From contig NW_027469172.1 of assembly GCF_051020765.1 (NCBI RefSeq), positions 219,501 to 283,500 of the forward strand: a DNA stretch of 64,000 nucleotides, read 5' to 3'. Shown here one piece after another: positions 30,301 through 48,000 of the stretch (the stretch's first letter is position 1; every line of letters starts with the position of its first letter). A program made the translations under genes and the position numbers. Under the pieces are notes generated by a model that was not told the origin of the DNA, searched no databases, and worked only from the letters and a program-made list of their open reading frames with translations. The DNA comes from Lasioglossum baleicum. Taxonomy: Eukaryota; Arthropoda; Insecta; Hymenoptera; Halictidae.

Positions 30301-31069
30301 CGCATAACGCATAACGCATAACGCATAACGCATAACGCACAACGCACAACGCATAACGCAGAACGCATAACGCATAACGCATAACCTACAAAGCATAACG
30401 CAGAGCCCATTACGCATAACGCATAACGCATAACGCATAACGCATAACGCATAACGCATAACGCATAACGCATAACGCATAACGCATAACGCATAACGCA
30501 TAACGCATAACGCATAACGCATAACGCATAACGCATAACGCATAACGCATAACGCATAACGCATAACGCATAACGCATAACGCATAACGCATAACGCATA
30601 ACGCATAACGCATAACGCATAACGCATAACGCATAACGCATAACGCATAACGCATAACGCATAACGCATAACGCATAACGCATAACGCATAACGCATAAC
30701 GCATAACGCATAACGCATAACGCATAACGCATAACGCATAACGCATAACGCATAACGCATAACGCATAACGCATAACGCATAACGCATAACGCATAACGC
30801 ATAACGCATAACGCATAACGCATAACGCATAACGCATAACGCATAACGCATAACGCATAACGCATACCGCATAACGCATAACGCATAACGCATAACGCAT
30901 AACGCATAACGCATAACGCATAACGCATAACGCATAACGCATAACGCATAACGCATAACGCATAACGCATAACGCATAACGCATAACGCATAACGCATAA
31001 CGCATAACGCATAACGCATAACGCATAACGCATAACGCATAACGCATAACGCATAACGCATAACGCATA

Positions 31070-34000
31070 ACTCATAACGCATAACGCATAACGCATAACG
31101 CATAACGCATAACGCATAACTCATAACGCATAACGCATAACGCATAACGCATAACGCATAACGCATAACGCTTAACGCATAACGCATAACGCATAACGCA
31201 TAACTCATAACGCATAACGCATAACGCATAACGCATAACGCATAACGCAGAACGCATAACGCAGAACGCATAACGCACAACGCACAACGCACAACGCACA
31301 ACGCATAACGCATAACGCATAACGCAGAACGCATAACGCACAACGCACAACGCACAACGCATAACGCATAACGCATAACGCATAACGCATAACGCATAAC
31401 GCATAACGCATAACGCATAACGCATAACGCATAACGCATAACGCATAACGCATAACGCATAACGCATAACGCATAACGCACAACGCAGAACGCATAACGC
31501 ATAACGCATAACGCATAACGCATAACGCATAACGCATAACGCATAACGCATAACGCACAACGCATAACGCATAACGCACAACGCACAACGCACAACGCAT
31601 AACGCATAACGCATAACGCATAACGCATAACGCACAACGCACAACGCACAACGCACAACGCACAACGCATAACGCATAACGCATAACGCATAACGCATAA
31701 CGCATAACGCATAACGCATAACGCATAACGCATAACGCATAACTCATAACGCATAACGCATAACGCAGAGCCCATAACGCATAACGCATAACCCATTTCG
31801 CATAACGCATAACGCATAACGCATAACGCATAACGCACAACGCACAACGCACAACGCACAACGCACAACGCACAACGCATAATGCACAACGCATAACGCA
31901 TAACGCAAATCCATAACACATAACGCATAACGCACAACGCATAACGCATAACGCATAAAGCATATCGCATAACGCATAACGCCTAACTCATATCCTACAA
32001 AGCATAACGCATAACGCATAACGCATAACGCATAACGCATAACGCATAACGCATAACGCATAACGCATAACGCATAACGCATAACGCATAACGCATAACG
32101 CATAACGCATAACGCATAACGCATAACGCATAACGCATAACGCATAACGCATAACGCATAACGCATAACGCATAACGCATAACGCATAACGCATAACGCA
32201 TAACGCATAACGCATAACGCATAACGCATAACGCATAACGCATAACGCATAACGCATAACACATAACGCATAACGCATAACGCATAACGTATAACGCATA
32301 ACGCATAACGCATAACGCATAACGCATAACGCATAACGCATAACGCATAACGCATAACGCATAACGCATAACGCATAACGCATAACGCATAACGCATAAG
32401 GCATAACGCATAACGCATAACGCATAACGCATAACGCATAACGCATAACGCATAACGCATAACGCATAACGCATAACGCATAACGCATAACGCATAACGC
32501 ATAACGCATAACGCATAACGCATAACGCATAACGCATAACGCATAACGCATAACGCATAACGCAAAACGCATAACGCATAACGCATAACGCATAACGCAT
32601 AACTCATAACGCATAACGCATAACGCATAACGCATAACGCATAACGCATAACGCATAACGCATAACGCATAACGCATAACGCATAACGCATAACGCATAA
32701 CGCATAACGCATAACGCATAACGCATAACGCATAACGCATAACGCATAACGCATAACGCATAACTCATAACGCATAACGCACAACGCATAACGCATAACG
32801 AAAATCCATAACACATAACGCATAACGCATAACGCATAACGCATAACGCATACCGCATAACGCACAACGCATTACGCATAACGCATAACGCATAACGCAT
32901 AACGCATAACGCATAACGCATAACGCATAACGCATAACGCACAACGCACAACGCACAACGGACAACGCATAACGCATAACGCATAACGCATAACGCACAA
33001 CGCACAACGCAGAACGCATAACGCATAACGCATAACGCATAACGCATAACGCATAACGCATAACGCATAACGCATAACGCATAACGCACAACGCACAACG
33101 CATAACGCAGAACGCATAACGCATAACGCATAACCTACAAAGCATAACGCAGAGCCCATTACGCATAACGCATAACGCATAACGCATAACGCATAACGCA
33201 TAACGCATAACGCATAACGCATAACGCATAACGCATAACGCATAACGCATAACGCACAACGCATAACGCAGAACGCATAACGCAGAACGCATAACGCACA
33301 ACGCACAACGCATAACGCACAACGCATAACGCATAACGCAGAACGCATAACGCACAACGCACAACGCATAACGCATAACGCATAACGCATAACGCATAAC
33401 GCATAACGCATAACGCATAACGCATAACGCATAACGCATAACGCATAACGCATAACGCATAACGCATAACGCATAACGCATAACGCATAACGCATAACGC
33501 ATAACGCATAACGCATAACGCATAACGCACAACGCATAACGCAGAGCCCATAACGCATAATGCATAACCCATAACGCATATCGCATAACTCATAACGCAT
33601 AACGCACAACGCAGAGCCCATAACGCATAACGCATAACGCATAACGCATAACGCATAACGCATAACGCATAAGGCACAACGCATAACGCATAACGCAAAT
33701 CCATAACACATAACGCATAACGCACAACGCATAACGCATAACGCATAACGCATAACGCATAACGCACAACGCACAACGCACAACGCATAACGCATAACGC
33801 ATAACGCATAACGCATAACGCATAACGCATAACGCACAACGCAGAACGCATAACGCATAACGCATAACGCATAACGCATAACGCATAACGCATAACGCAC
33901 AACGCATAACGCATAACGCATAACGCACAACGCACAACGCACAACGCATAACGCATAACGCATAACGCATAACGCATAACGCACAACGCACAACGCACAA

Positions 34001-35520
34001 CGCACAACGCACAACGCATAACGCAGAGCCCATAACGCATAATGCATAACCCATAACGCATATCGCATAACTCATAACGCATAACGCACAACGCAGAGCC
34101 CATAACGCATAACGCATAACGCATAACGCATAACGCATAACGCATAACGCATAACGCATAACGCATAACGCATAACGCATAAGGCACAACGCATAACGCA
34201 TAACGCAAATCCATAACACATAACGCATAACGCACAACGCATAACGCATAACGCATAACGCATATCGCATAACGCATAACGCCTAACTCATATCCTACAA
34301 AGCATAACGCATAACGCATAACGCATAACGCAGAACGCATAACGCACAACGCACAACGCATAACGCATAACGCATAACGCATAACGCATAACGCATAACG
34401 CATAACGCATAACGCATAACGCATAACGCATAACGCATAACGCATAACGCATAACGCATAACGCATAACGCATAACGCATAACGCATAACGCATAACGCA
34501 TAACGCATAACGCATAACGCATAACGCATAACGCATAACGCATAACGCACAACGCACAACGCACAACGCATAACGCATAACGCATAACGCATAACGCATA
34601 ACGCACAACGCACAACGCACAACGCACAACGCACAACGCATAACGCAGAGCCCATAACGCATAATGCATAACCCATAACGCATATCGCATAACTCATAAC
34701 GCATAACGCACAACGCAGAGCCCATAACGCATAACGCATAACGCATAACGCATAACGCATAACGCATAACGCATAACGCATAACGCATAACGCATAACGC
34801 ATAAGGCACAACGCATAACGCATAACGCAAATCCATAACACATAACGCATAACGCACAACGCATAACGCATAACGCATAACGCATATCGCATAACGCATA
34901 ACGCCTAACTCATATCCTACAAAGCATAACGCATAACGCATAACGCATAACGCAGAACGCATAACGCACAACGCACAACGCATAACGCATAACGCATAAC
35001 GCATAACGCATAACGCATAACGCATAACGCATAACGCATAACGCATAACGCATAACGCATAACGCATAACGCATAACGCATAACGCATAACGCATAACGC
35101 ATAACGCATAACGCATAACGCATAACGCATAACGCATAACGCATAACGCATAACGCAGAACGCATAACGCATAACGCATAACGCACAACGCACAACGCAC
35201 AACGCACAACGCACAACGCACAACGCATAACGCATAACGCATAACGCATAACGCATAACGCATAACGCATAACGCATAACGCATAACGCACAACGCATAA
35301 CGCAGAGCCCATAACGCATAATGCATAACCCATAACGCATATCGCATAACTCATAACGCATAACGCACAACGCAGAGCCCATAACGCATAACGCATAACG
35401 CATAACGCATAACGCATAAGGCACAACGCATAACGCATAACGCAAATCCATAACACATAACGCATAACGCACAACGCATAACGCATAACGCATATCGCAT
35501 AACGCATAACGCCTAACTCA
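31070..35520. repeat. ~4.45-kb domain B segment, copy 1 of a ~6.48-kb-spaced duplication
   Basis: Landmarks in this segment recur in the same order at 37,520-42,000. Offsets are 6,453 (near 31,205), 6,495 (31,792 CCCATTTCGC; 32,801 AAAATCC) and 6,481 (boxes at 34,282 and 35,512), and 6,474 (box at 34,904). Offsets differ from one another by multiples of 7, so the two copies have changed only by gain or loss of whole monomers. Ends are approximate. The homology may extend left to about 30,000 (AAAATCC offset 6,509). Confidence 0.75.
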
Positions 35521-37519
35521 TATCCTACAAAGCATAACGCATAACGCATATCGCATAACGCAGAACGCATAACGCATAACGCATAACGCATAACGCATAA
35601 CGCATAACGCATAACGCATAACGCATAACGCATAACGCATAACGCATAACGCATAACGCATAACGCATAACGCATAACGCATAACGCATAACGCATAACG
35701 CATAACGCATAACGCATAACGCATAACGCATAACGCATAACGCATAACGCATAACGCATAACGCATAACGCATAACGCACAACGCATAACGCATAACGAA
35801 AATCCATAACACATAACGCATAACGCATAACGCATAACGCATAACGCATAACGCATAACGCATACCGCATAACGCACAACGCATTACGCATAACGCATAA
35901 CGCATAACGCATAACGCATAACGCATAACGCATAACGCATAACGCATAACGCACAACGCACAACGCACAACGGACAACGCATAACGCATAACGCATAACG
36001 CACAACGCACAACGCAGAACGCATAACGCATAACGCATAACGCATAACGCATAACGCATAACGCATAACGCATAACGCATAACGCATAACGCATAACGCA
36101 TAACGCACAACGCACAACGCATAACGCAGAACGCATAACGCATAACGCATAACCTACAAAGCATAACGCAGAGCCCATTACGCATAACGCATAACGCATA
36201 ACGCATAACGCATAACGCATAACGCATAACGCATAACGCATAACGCATAACGCATAACGCATAACGCATAACGCATAACGCATAACGCATAACGCATAAC
36301 GCATAACGCATAACGCATAACGCATAACGCATAACGCATAACGCATAACGCATAACGCATAACGCATAACGCATAACGCATAACGCATAACGCATAACGC
36401 ATAACGCATAACGCATAACGCATAACGCATAACGCATAACGCATAACGCATAACGCATAACGCATAACGCATAACGCATAACGCATAACGCATAACGCAT
36501 AACGCATAACGCATAACGCATAACGCACAACGCATAACGCATAACGAAAATCCATAACACATAACGCATAACGCATAACGCATAACGCATAACGCATAAC
36601 GCATACCGCATAACGCACAACGCATTACGCATAACGCATAACGCATAACGCATAACGCATAACGCATAACGCATAACGCATAACGCATAACGCACAACGC
36701 ACAACGCACAACGGACAACGCATAACGCATAACGCATAACGCACAACGCACAACGCAGAACGCATAACGCATAACGCATAACGCATAACGCATAACGCAT
36801 AACGCATAACGCATAACGCATAACGCATAACGCATAACGCATAACGCACAACGCACAACGCATAACGCAGAACGCATAACGCATAACCTACAAAGCATAA
36901 CGCAGAGCCCATTACGCATAACGCATAACGCATAACGCATAACGCATAACGCATAACGCATAACGCATAACGCATAACGCATAACGCATAACGCATAACG
37001 CATAACGCATAACGCATAACGCATAACGCATAACGCATAACGCATAACGCATAACGCATAACGCATAACGCATAACGCATAACGCATAACGCATAACGCA
37101 TAACGCATAACGCATAACGCATAACGCATAACGCATAACGCATAACGCATAACGCATAACGCATAACGCATAACGCATAACGCATAACGCATAACGCATA
37201 ACGCATAACGCATAACGCATAACGCATAACGCATAACGCATAACGCATAACGCATAACGCATAACGCATAACGCATAACGCATAACGCATAACGCATAAC
37301 GCATAACGCATAACGCATAACGCATACCGCATAACGCATAACGCATAACGCATAACGCATAACGCATAACGCATAACGCATAACGCATAACGCATAACGC
37401 ATAACGCATAACGCATAACGCATAACGCATAACGCATAACGCATAACGCATAACGCATAACGCATAACGCATAACGCATAACGCATAACGCATAACGCAT
37501 AACGCATAACGCATAACGC

Positions 37520-40500
37520 ATAACTCATAACGCATAACGCATAACGCATAACGCATAACGCATAACGCATAACTCATAACGCATAACGCATAACGCATAA
37601 CGCATAACGCATAACGCATAACGCTTAACGCATAACGCATAACGCATAACGCATAACTCATAACGCATAACGCATAACGCATAACGCATAACGCATAACG
37701 CATAACGCAGAACGCATAACGCAGAACGCATAACGCACAACGCAGAACGCATAACGCACAACGCACAACGCACAACGCACAACGCATAACGCATAACGCA
37801 TAACGCAGAACGCATAACGCACAACGCACAACGCATAACGCATAACGCATAACGCATAACGCATAACGCATAACGCATAACGCATAACGCATAACGCATA
37901 ACGCATAACGCATAACGCATAACGCATAACGCATAACGCATAACGCATAACGCATAACGCATAACGCACAACGCAGAACGCATAACGCATAACGCATAAC
38001 GCATAACGCATAACGCATAACGCATAACGCATAACGCATAACGCATAACGCACAACGCATAACGCATAACGCACAACGCACAACGCACAACGCATAACGC
38101 ATAACGCATAACGCATAACGCATAACGCACAACGCACAACGCACAACGCACAACGCACAACGCATAACGCATAACGCATAACGCATAACGCATAACGCAT
38201 AACGCATAACGCATAACGCATAACGCATAACGCATAACTCATAACGCATAACGCATAACGCAGAGCCCATAACGCATAACGCATAACCCATTTCGCATAA
38301 CGCATAACGCATAACGCATAACGCATAACGCACAACGCACAACGCACAACGCACAACGCACAACGCACAACGCATAAGGCACAACGCATAACGCATAACG
38401 CAAATCCATAACACATAACGCATAACGCACAACGCATAACGCATAACGCATAAAGCATATCGCATAACGCATAACGCCTAACTCATATCCTACAAAGCAT
38501 AACGCATAACGCATAACGCATAACGCATAACGCATAACGCATAACGCATAACGCATAACGCATAACGCATAACGCATAACGCATAACGCATAACGCATAA
38601 CGCATAACGCATAACGCATAACGCATAACGCATAACGCATAACGCATAACGCATAACGCATAACGCATAACGCATAACGCATAACGCATAACGCATAACG
38701 CATAACGCATAACGCATAACGCATAACGCATAACGCATAACGCATAACGCATAACCCATAACGCATAACGCATAACGCATAACGTATAACGCATAACGCA
38801 TAACGCATAACGCATAACGCATAACGCATAACGCATAACGCATAACGCATAACGCATAACGCATAACGCATAACGCATAACGCATAACGCATAAGGCATA
38901 ACGCATAACGCATAACGCATAACGCATAACGCATAACGCATAACGCATAACGCATAACGCATAACGCATAACGCATAACGCATAACGCATAACGCATAAC
39001 GCATAACGCATAACGCATAACGCATAACGCATAACGCATAACGCATAACGCATAACGCATAACGCAAAACGCATAACGCATAACGCATAACGCATAACGC
39101 ATAACTCATAACGCATAACGCATAACGCATAACGCATAACGCATAACGCATAACGCATAACGCATAACGCATAACGCATAACGCATAACGCATAACGCAT
39201 AACGCATAACGCATAACGCATAACGCATAACGCATAACGCATAACGCATAACGCATAACTCATAACGCATAACGCACAACGCATAACGCATAACGAAAAT
39301 CCATAACACATAACGCATAACGCATAACGCATAACGCATAACGCATACCGCATAACGCACAACGCATTACGCATAACGCATAACGCATAACGCATAACGC
39401 ATAACGCATAACGCATAACGCATAACGCATAACGCACAACGCACAACGCACAACGGACAACGCATAACGCATAACGCATAACGCATAACGCACAACGCAC
39501 AACGCAGAACGCATAACGCATAACGCATAACGCATAACGCATAACGCATAACGCATAACGCATAACGCATAACGCATAACGCACAACGCACAACGCATAA
39601 CGCAGAACGCATAACGCATAACGCATAACCTACAAAGCATAACGCAGAGCCCATTACGCATAACGCATAACGCATAACGCATAACGCATAACGCATAACG
39701 CATAACGCATAACGCATAACGCATAACGCATAACGCATAACGCACAACGCATAACGCAGAACGCATAACGCAGAACGCATAACGCACAACGCACAACGCA
39801 TAACGCACAACGCATAACGCATAACGCAGAACGCATAACGCACAACGCACAACGCATAACGCATAACGCATAACGCATAACGCATAACGCATAACGCATA
39901 ACGCATAACGCATAACGCATAACGCATAACGCATAACGCATAACGCATAACGCATAACGCATAACGCATAACGCATAACGCATAACGCATAACGCATAAC
40001 GCATAACGCACAACGCATAACGCAGAGCCCATAACGCATAATGCATAACCCATAACGCATATCGCATAACTCATAACGCATAACGCACAACGCAGAGCCC
40101 ATAACGCATAACGCATAACGCATAACGCATAACGCATAACGCATAACGCATAAGGCACAACGCATAACGCATAACGCAAATCCATAACACATAACGCATA
40201 ACGCACAACGCATAACGCATAACGCATAACGCATAACGCATAACGCACAACGCACAACGCACAACGCATAACGCATAACGCATAACGCATAACGCATAAC
40301 GCATAACGCATAACGCACAACGCAGAACGCATAACGCATAACGCATAACGCATAACGCATAACGCATAACGCATAACGCATAACGCACAACGCATAACGC
40401 ATAACGCATAACGCACAACGCACAACGCACAACGCATAACGCATAACGCATAACGCATAACGCATAACGCACAACGCACAACGCACAACGCACAACGCAC

Positions 40501-42000
40501 AACGCATAACGCAGAGCCCATAACGCATAATGCATAACCCATAACGCATATCGCATAACTCATAACGCATAACGCACAACGCAGAGCCCATAACGCATAA
40601 CGCATAACGCATAACGCATAACGCATAACGCATAACGCATAACGCATAACGCATAACGCATAAGGCACAACGCATAACGCATAACGCAAATCCATAACAC
40701 ATAACGCATAACGCACAACGCATAACGCATAACGCATAACGCATATCGCATAACGCATAACGCCTAACTCATATCCTACAAAGCATAACGCATAACGCAT
40801 AACGCATAACGCAGAACGCATAACGCACAACGCACAACGCATAACGCATAACGCATAACGCATAACGCATAACGCATAACGCATAACGCATAACGCATAA
40901 CGCATAACGCATAACGCATAACGCATAACGCATAACGCATAACGCATAACGCATAACGCATAACGCATAACGCATAACGCATAACGCATAACGCATAACG
41001 CATAACGCATAACGCATAACGCACAACGCACAACGCACAACGCATAACGCATAACGCATAACGCATAACGCATAACGCACAACGCACAACGCACAACGCA
41101 CAACGCACAACGCATAACGCAGAGCCCATAACGCATAATGCATAACCCATAACGCATATCGCATAACTCATAACGCATAACGCACAACGCAGAGCCCATA
41201 ACGCATAACGCATAACGCATAACGCATAACGCATAACGCATAACGCATAACGCATAACGCATAACGCATAACGCATAAGGCACAACGCATAACGCATAAC
41301 GCAAATCCATAACACATAACGCATAACGCACAACGCATAACGCATAACGCATAACGCATATCGCATAACGCATAACGCCTAACTCATATCCTACAAAGCA
41401 TAACGCATAACGCATAACGCATAACGCAGAACGCATAACGCACAACGCACAACGCATAACGCATAACGCATAACGCATAACGCATAACGCATAACGCATA
41501 ACGCATAACGCATAACGCATAACGCATAACGCATAACGCATAACGCATAACGCATAACGCATAACGCATAACGCATAACGCATAACGCATAACGCATAAC
41601 GCATAACGCATAACGCATAACGCATAACGCATAACGCAGAACGCATAACGCATAACGCATAACGCACAACGCACAACGCACAACGCACAACGCACAACGC
41701 ACAACGCATAACGCATAACGCATAACGCATAACGCATAACGCATAACGCATAACGCATAACGCATAACGCACAACGCATAACGCAGAGCCCATAACGCAT
41801 AATGCATAACCCATAACGCATATCGCATAACTCATAACGCATAACGCACAACGCAGAGCCCATAACGCATAACGCATAACGCATAACGCATAACGCATAA
41901 GGCACAACGCATAACGCATAACGCAAATCCATAACACATAACGCATAACGCACAACGCATAACGCATAACGCATATCGCATAACGCATAACGCCTAACTC
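37520..42000. repeat. ~4.45-kb domain B segment, copy 2
   Basis: Paralogous partner of 31,070-35,520 in the same orientation. Beyond 42,000 the next AAAATCC landmark is displaced by a further 455 bp (65 monomers) relative to copy 1 (35,799 against 42,735), showing a later expansion of a perfect run. Confidence 0.75.
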
Positions 42001-45000
42001 ATATCCTACAAAGCATAACGCATAACGCATATCGCATAACGCAGAACGCATAACGCATAACGCATAACGCATAACGCATAACGCATAACGCATAACGCAT
42101 AACGCATAACGCATAATGCATAACGCATAACGCATAACGCATAACGCATAACGCATAACGCATAACGCATAACGCATAACGCATAACGCATAACGCATAA
42201 CGCATAACGCATAACGCATAACGCATAACGCATAACGCATAACGCATAACGCATAACGCATAACGCATAACGCATAACGCATAACGCATAACGCATAACG
42301 CATAACGCATAACGCATAACGCATAACGCATAACGCATAACGCATAACGCATAACGCATAACGCATAACGCATAACGCATAACGCATAACGCATAACGCA
42401 TAACGCATAACGCATAACGCATAACGCATAACGCATAACGCATAACGCATAACGCATAACGCATAACGCATAACGCATAACGCATAACGCATAACGCATA
42501 ACGCATAACGCATAACGCATAACGCATAACGCATAACGCATAACGCATAACGCATAACGCATAACGCATAACGCATAACGCATAACGCATAACGCATAAC
42601 GCATAACGCATAACGCATAACGCATAACGCATAACGCATAACGCATAACGCATAACGCATAACGCATAACGCATAACGCATAACGCATAACGCATAACGC
42701 ATAACGCATAACGCACAACGCATAACGCATAACGAAAATCCATAACACATAACGCATAACGCATAACGCATAACGCATAACGCATAACGCATACCGCATA
42801 ACGCACAACGCATTACGCATAACGCATAACGCATAACGCATAACGCATAACGCATAACGCATAACGCATAACGCATAACGCATAACGCACAACGCACAAC
42901 GCACAACGGACAACGCATAACGCATAACGCATAACGCACAACGCACAACGCAGAACGCATAACGCATAACGCATAACGCATAACGCATAACGCATAACGC
43001 ATAACGCATAACGCATAACGCATAACGCATAACGCATAACGCATAACGCATAACGCACAACGCACAACGCATAACGCAGAACGCATAACGCATAACGCAT
43101 AACCTACAAAGCATAACGCAGAGCCCATTACGCATAACGCATAACGCATAACGCATAACGCATAACGCATAACGCATAACGCATAACGCATAACGCATAA
43201 CGCATAACGCATAACGCATAACGCATAACGCATAACGCATAACGCATAACGCATAACGCATAACGCATAACGCATAACGTATAACGCATAACGCATAACG
43301 CATAACGCATAACGCATAACGCATAACGCATAACGCATAACGCATAACGCATAACGCATAACGCATAACGCATAACGCATAACGCATAACGCATAACGCA
43401 TAACGCATAACGCATAACGCATAACGCATAACGCATAACGCATAACGCATATCGCATAACGCATAACGCCTAACTCATATCCTACAAAGCATAACGCATA
43501 ACGCATAACGCATAACGCAGAACGCATAACGCACAACGCACAACGCATAACGCATAACGCATAACGCATAACGCATAACGCATAACGCATAACGCATAAC
43601 GCATAACGCATAACGCATAACGCATAACGCATAACGCATAACGCATAACGCATAACGCATAACGCATAACGCATAACGCATAACGCATAACGCATAACGC
43701 ATAACGCATAACGCATAACGCACAACGCACAACGCACAACGCATAACGCATAACGCATAACGCATAACGCATAACGCACAACGCACAACGCACAACGCAC
43801 AACGCACAACGCATAACGCAGAGCCCATAACGCATAATGCATAACCCATAACGCATATCGCATAACTCATAACGCATAACGCACAACGCAGAGCCCATAA
43901 CGCATAACGCATAACGCATAACGCATAACGCATAACGCATAACGCATAACGCATAACGCATAACGCATAACGCATAAGGCACAACGCATAACGCATAACG
44001 CAAATCCATAACACATAACGCATAACGCACAACGCATAACGCATAACGCATAACGCATATCGCATAACGCATAACGCCTAACTCATATCCTACAAAGCAT
44101 AACGCATAACGCATAACGCATAACGCAGAACGCATAACGCACAACGCACAACGCATAACGCATAACGCATAACGCATAACGCATAACGCATAACGCATAA
44201 CGCATAACGCATAACGCATAACGCATAACGCATAACGCATAACGCATAACGCATAACGCATAACGCATAACGCATAACGCATAACGCATAACGCATAACG
44301 CATAACGCATAACGCATAACGCATAACGCATAACGCAGAACGCATAACGCATAACGCATAACGCACAACGCACAACGCACAACGCACAACGCACAACGCA
44401 CAACGCATAACGCATAACGCATAACGCATAACGCATAACGCATAACGCATAACGCATAACGCACAACGCATAACGCAGAGCCCATAACGCATAATGCATA
44501 ACCCATAACGCATATCGCATAACTCATAACGCATAACGCACAACGCAGAGCCCATAACGCATAACGCATAACGCATAACGCATAACGCATAAGGCACAAC
44601 GCATAACGCATAACGCAAATCCATAACACATAACGCATAACGCACAACGCATAACGCATAACGCATAACGCATATCGCATAACGCATAACGCCTAACTCA
44701 TATCCTACAAAGCATAACGCATAACGCATATCGCATAACGCAGAACGCATAACGCATAACGCATAACGCATAACGCATAACGCATAACGCATAACGCATA
44801 ACGCATAACGCATAATGCATAACGCATAACGCATAACGCATAACGCATAACGCATAACGCATAACGCATAACGCATAACGCATAACGCATAACGCATAAC
44901 GCATAACGCATAACGCATAACGCATAACGCATAACGCATAACGCATAACGCATAACGCATAACGCATAACGCATAACGCATAACGCATAACGCATAACGC

Positions 45001-48000
45001 ATAACGCATAACGCATAACGCATAACGCATAACGCATAACGCATAACGCATAACGCATAACGCATAACGCATAACGCATAACGCATAACGCATAACGCAT
45101 AACGCATAACGCATAACGCATAACGCATAACGCATAACGCATAACGCATAACGCATAACGCATAACGCATAACGCATAACGCATAACGCATAACGCATAA
45201 CGCATAACGCATAACGCATAACGCATAACGCATAACGCATAACGCATAACGCATAACGCATAACGCATAACGCATAACGCATAACGCATAACGCATAACG
45301 CATAACGCATAACGCATAACGCATAACGCATAACGCATAACGCATAACGCATAACGCATAACGCATAACGCATAACGCATAACGCATAACGCATAACGCA
45401 TAACGCATAACGCATAACGCATAACGCATAACGCATAACGCATAACGCATACCGCATAACGCATAACGCATAACGCATAACGCACAACGCATAACGCATA
45501 ACGAAAATCCATAACACATAACGCATAACGCATAACGCATAACGCATAACGCATAACGCATACCGCATAACGCACAACGCATTACGCATAACGCATAACG
45601 CATAACGCATAACGCATAACGCATAACGCATAACGCATAACGCATAACGCATAACGCACAACGCACAACGCACAACGGACAACGCATAACGCATAACGCA
45701 TAACGCACAACGCACAACGCAGAACGCATAACGCATAACGCATAACGCATAACGCATAACGCATAACGCATAACGCATAACGCATAACGCATAACGCATA
45801 ACGCATAACGCATAACGCATAACGCATAACGCATAACGCATAACGCACAACGCACAACGCATAACGCAGAACGCATAACGCATAACGCATAACCTACAAA
45901 GCATAACGCAGAGCCCATTACGCATAACGCATAACGCATAACGCATAACGCATAACGCATAACGCATAACGCATAACGCATAACGCATAACGCATAACGC
46001 ATAACGCATAACGCATAACGCATAACGCATAACGCATAACGTATAACGCATAACGCATAACGCATAACGCATAACGCATAACGCATAACGCATAACGCAT
46101 AACGCATAACGCATAACGCATAACGCATAACGCATAACGCATAACGCATAACGCATAACGCATAACGCATAACGCATAACGCATAACGCATAACGCATAA
46201 CGCATAACGCATAACGCATAACGCATAACGCATAACGCATAACGCATAACGCATAACGCATAACGCATAACGCATAACGCATAACGCATACCGCATAACG
46301 CATAACGCATAACGCATAACGCATAACGCATAACGCATAACGCATAACGCATAACGCATAACGCATAACGCATAACGCATAACGCATAACGCATAACGCA
46401 TAACGCATAACGCATAACGCATAACGCATAACGCATAACGCATAACGCATAACGCATAACGCATAACGCATAACGCATAACGCATAACGCATAACGCATA
46501 ACGCATAACTCATAACGCATAACGCATAACGCATAACGCATAACGCATAACGCATAACTCATAACGCATAACGCATAACGCATAACGCATAACGCATAAC
46601 GCATAACGCTTAACGCATAACGCATAACGCATAACGCATAACTCATAACGCATAACGCATAACGCATAACGCATAACGCATAACGCATAACGCATAACGC
46701 AGAACGCATAACGCAGAACGCATAACGCACAACGCACAACGCACAACGCACAACGCATAACGCATAACGCATAACGCAGAACGCATAACGCACAACGCAC
46801 AACGCATAACGCATAACGCATAACGCATAACGCATAACGCATAACGCATAACGCATAACGCATAACGCATAACGCATAACGCATAACGCATAACGCATAA
46901 CGCATAACGCATAACGCATAACGCATAACGCATAACGCACAACGCAGAACGCATAACGCATAACGCATAACGCATAACGCATAACGCATAACGCATAACG
47001 CATAACGCACAACGCATAACGCATAACGCACAACGCACAACGCACAACGCATAACGCATAACGCATAACGCATAACGCATAACGCACAACGCACAACGCA
47101 CAACGCACAACGCACAACGCACAACGCACAACGCATAACGCATAACGCATAACGCATAACGCATAACGCATAACGCATAACGCATAACGCACAACGCATA
47201 ACGCAGAGCCCATAACGCATAACGCATAACCCATAACCCATAACGCATATCGCATAACTCATAACGCATAACGCACAACGCAGAGCCCATAACGCATAAC
47301 GCATAACGCATAAGGCACAACGCATAACGCATAACGCAAATCCATAACACATAACGCATAACGCACAACGCATAACGCATAACGCATAACGCATAACGCA
47401 TAACGCATAACGCATAACGCATAACGCATAACGCATAACGCATAACGCATAACGCATAACGCATAACGCATAACGCATAACGCATAACGCATAACGCATA
47501 ACGCATAACGCATAACGCATAACGCATAACGCATAACGCATAACGCATACCGCATAACGCATAACGCATAACGCATAACGCATAACGCATAACGCATAAC
47601 GCATAACGCATAACGCATAACGCATAACGCATAACGCATAACGCATAACGCATAACGCATAACGCATAACGCATAACGCATAACGCATAACGCATAACGC
47701 ATAACGCATAACGCATAACGCATAACGCATAACGCATAACGCATAACGCATAACGCATAACGCATAACGCATAACTCATAACGCATAACGCATAACGCAT
47801 AACGCATAACGCATAACGCATAACTCATAACGCATAACGCATAACGCATAACGCATAACGCATAACGCATAACGCATAACGCTTAACGCATAACGCATAA
47901 CGCATAACGCATAACTCATAACGCATAACGCATAACGCATAACGCATAACGCATAACGCATAACGCATAACGCAGAACGCATAACGCAGAACGCATAACG

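Noticed and set aside
39367..43863. Long minus-strand open readings (up to 1,498 codons) as repeat-protein genes
   Set aside because: They are an automatic result of a 7-bp unit with no stop in that direction. All three frames are equally open, starts and ends fall on random variants, and there is no promoter, intron or non-repeat domain.
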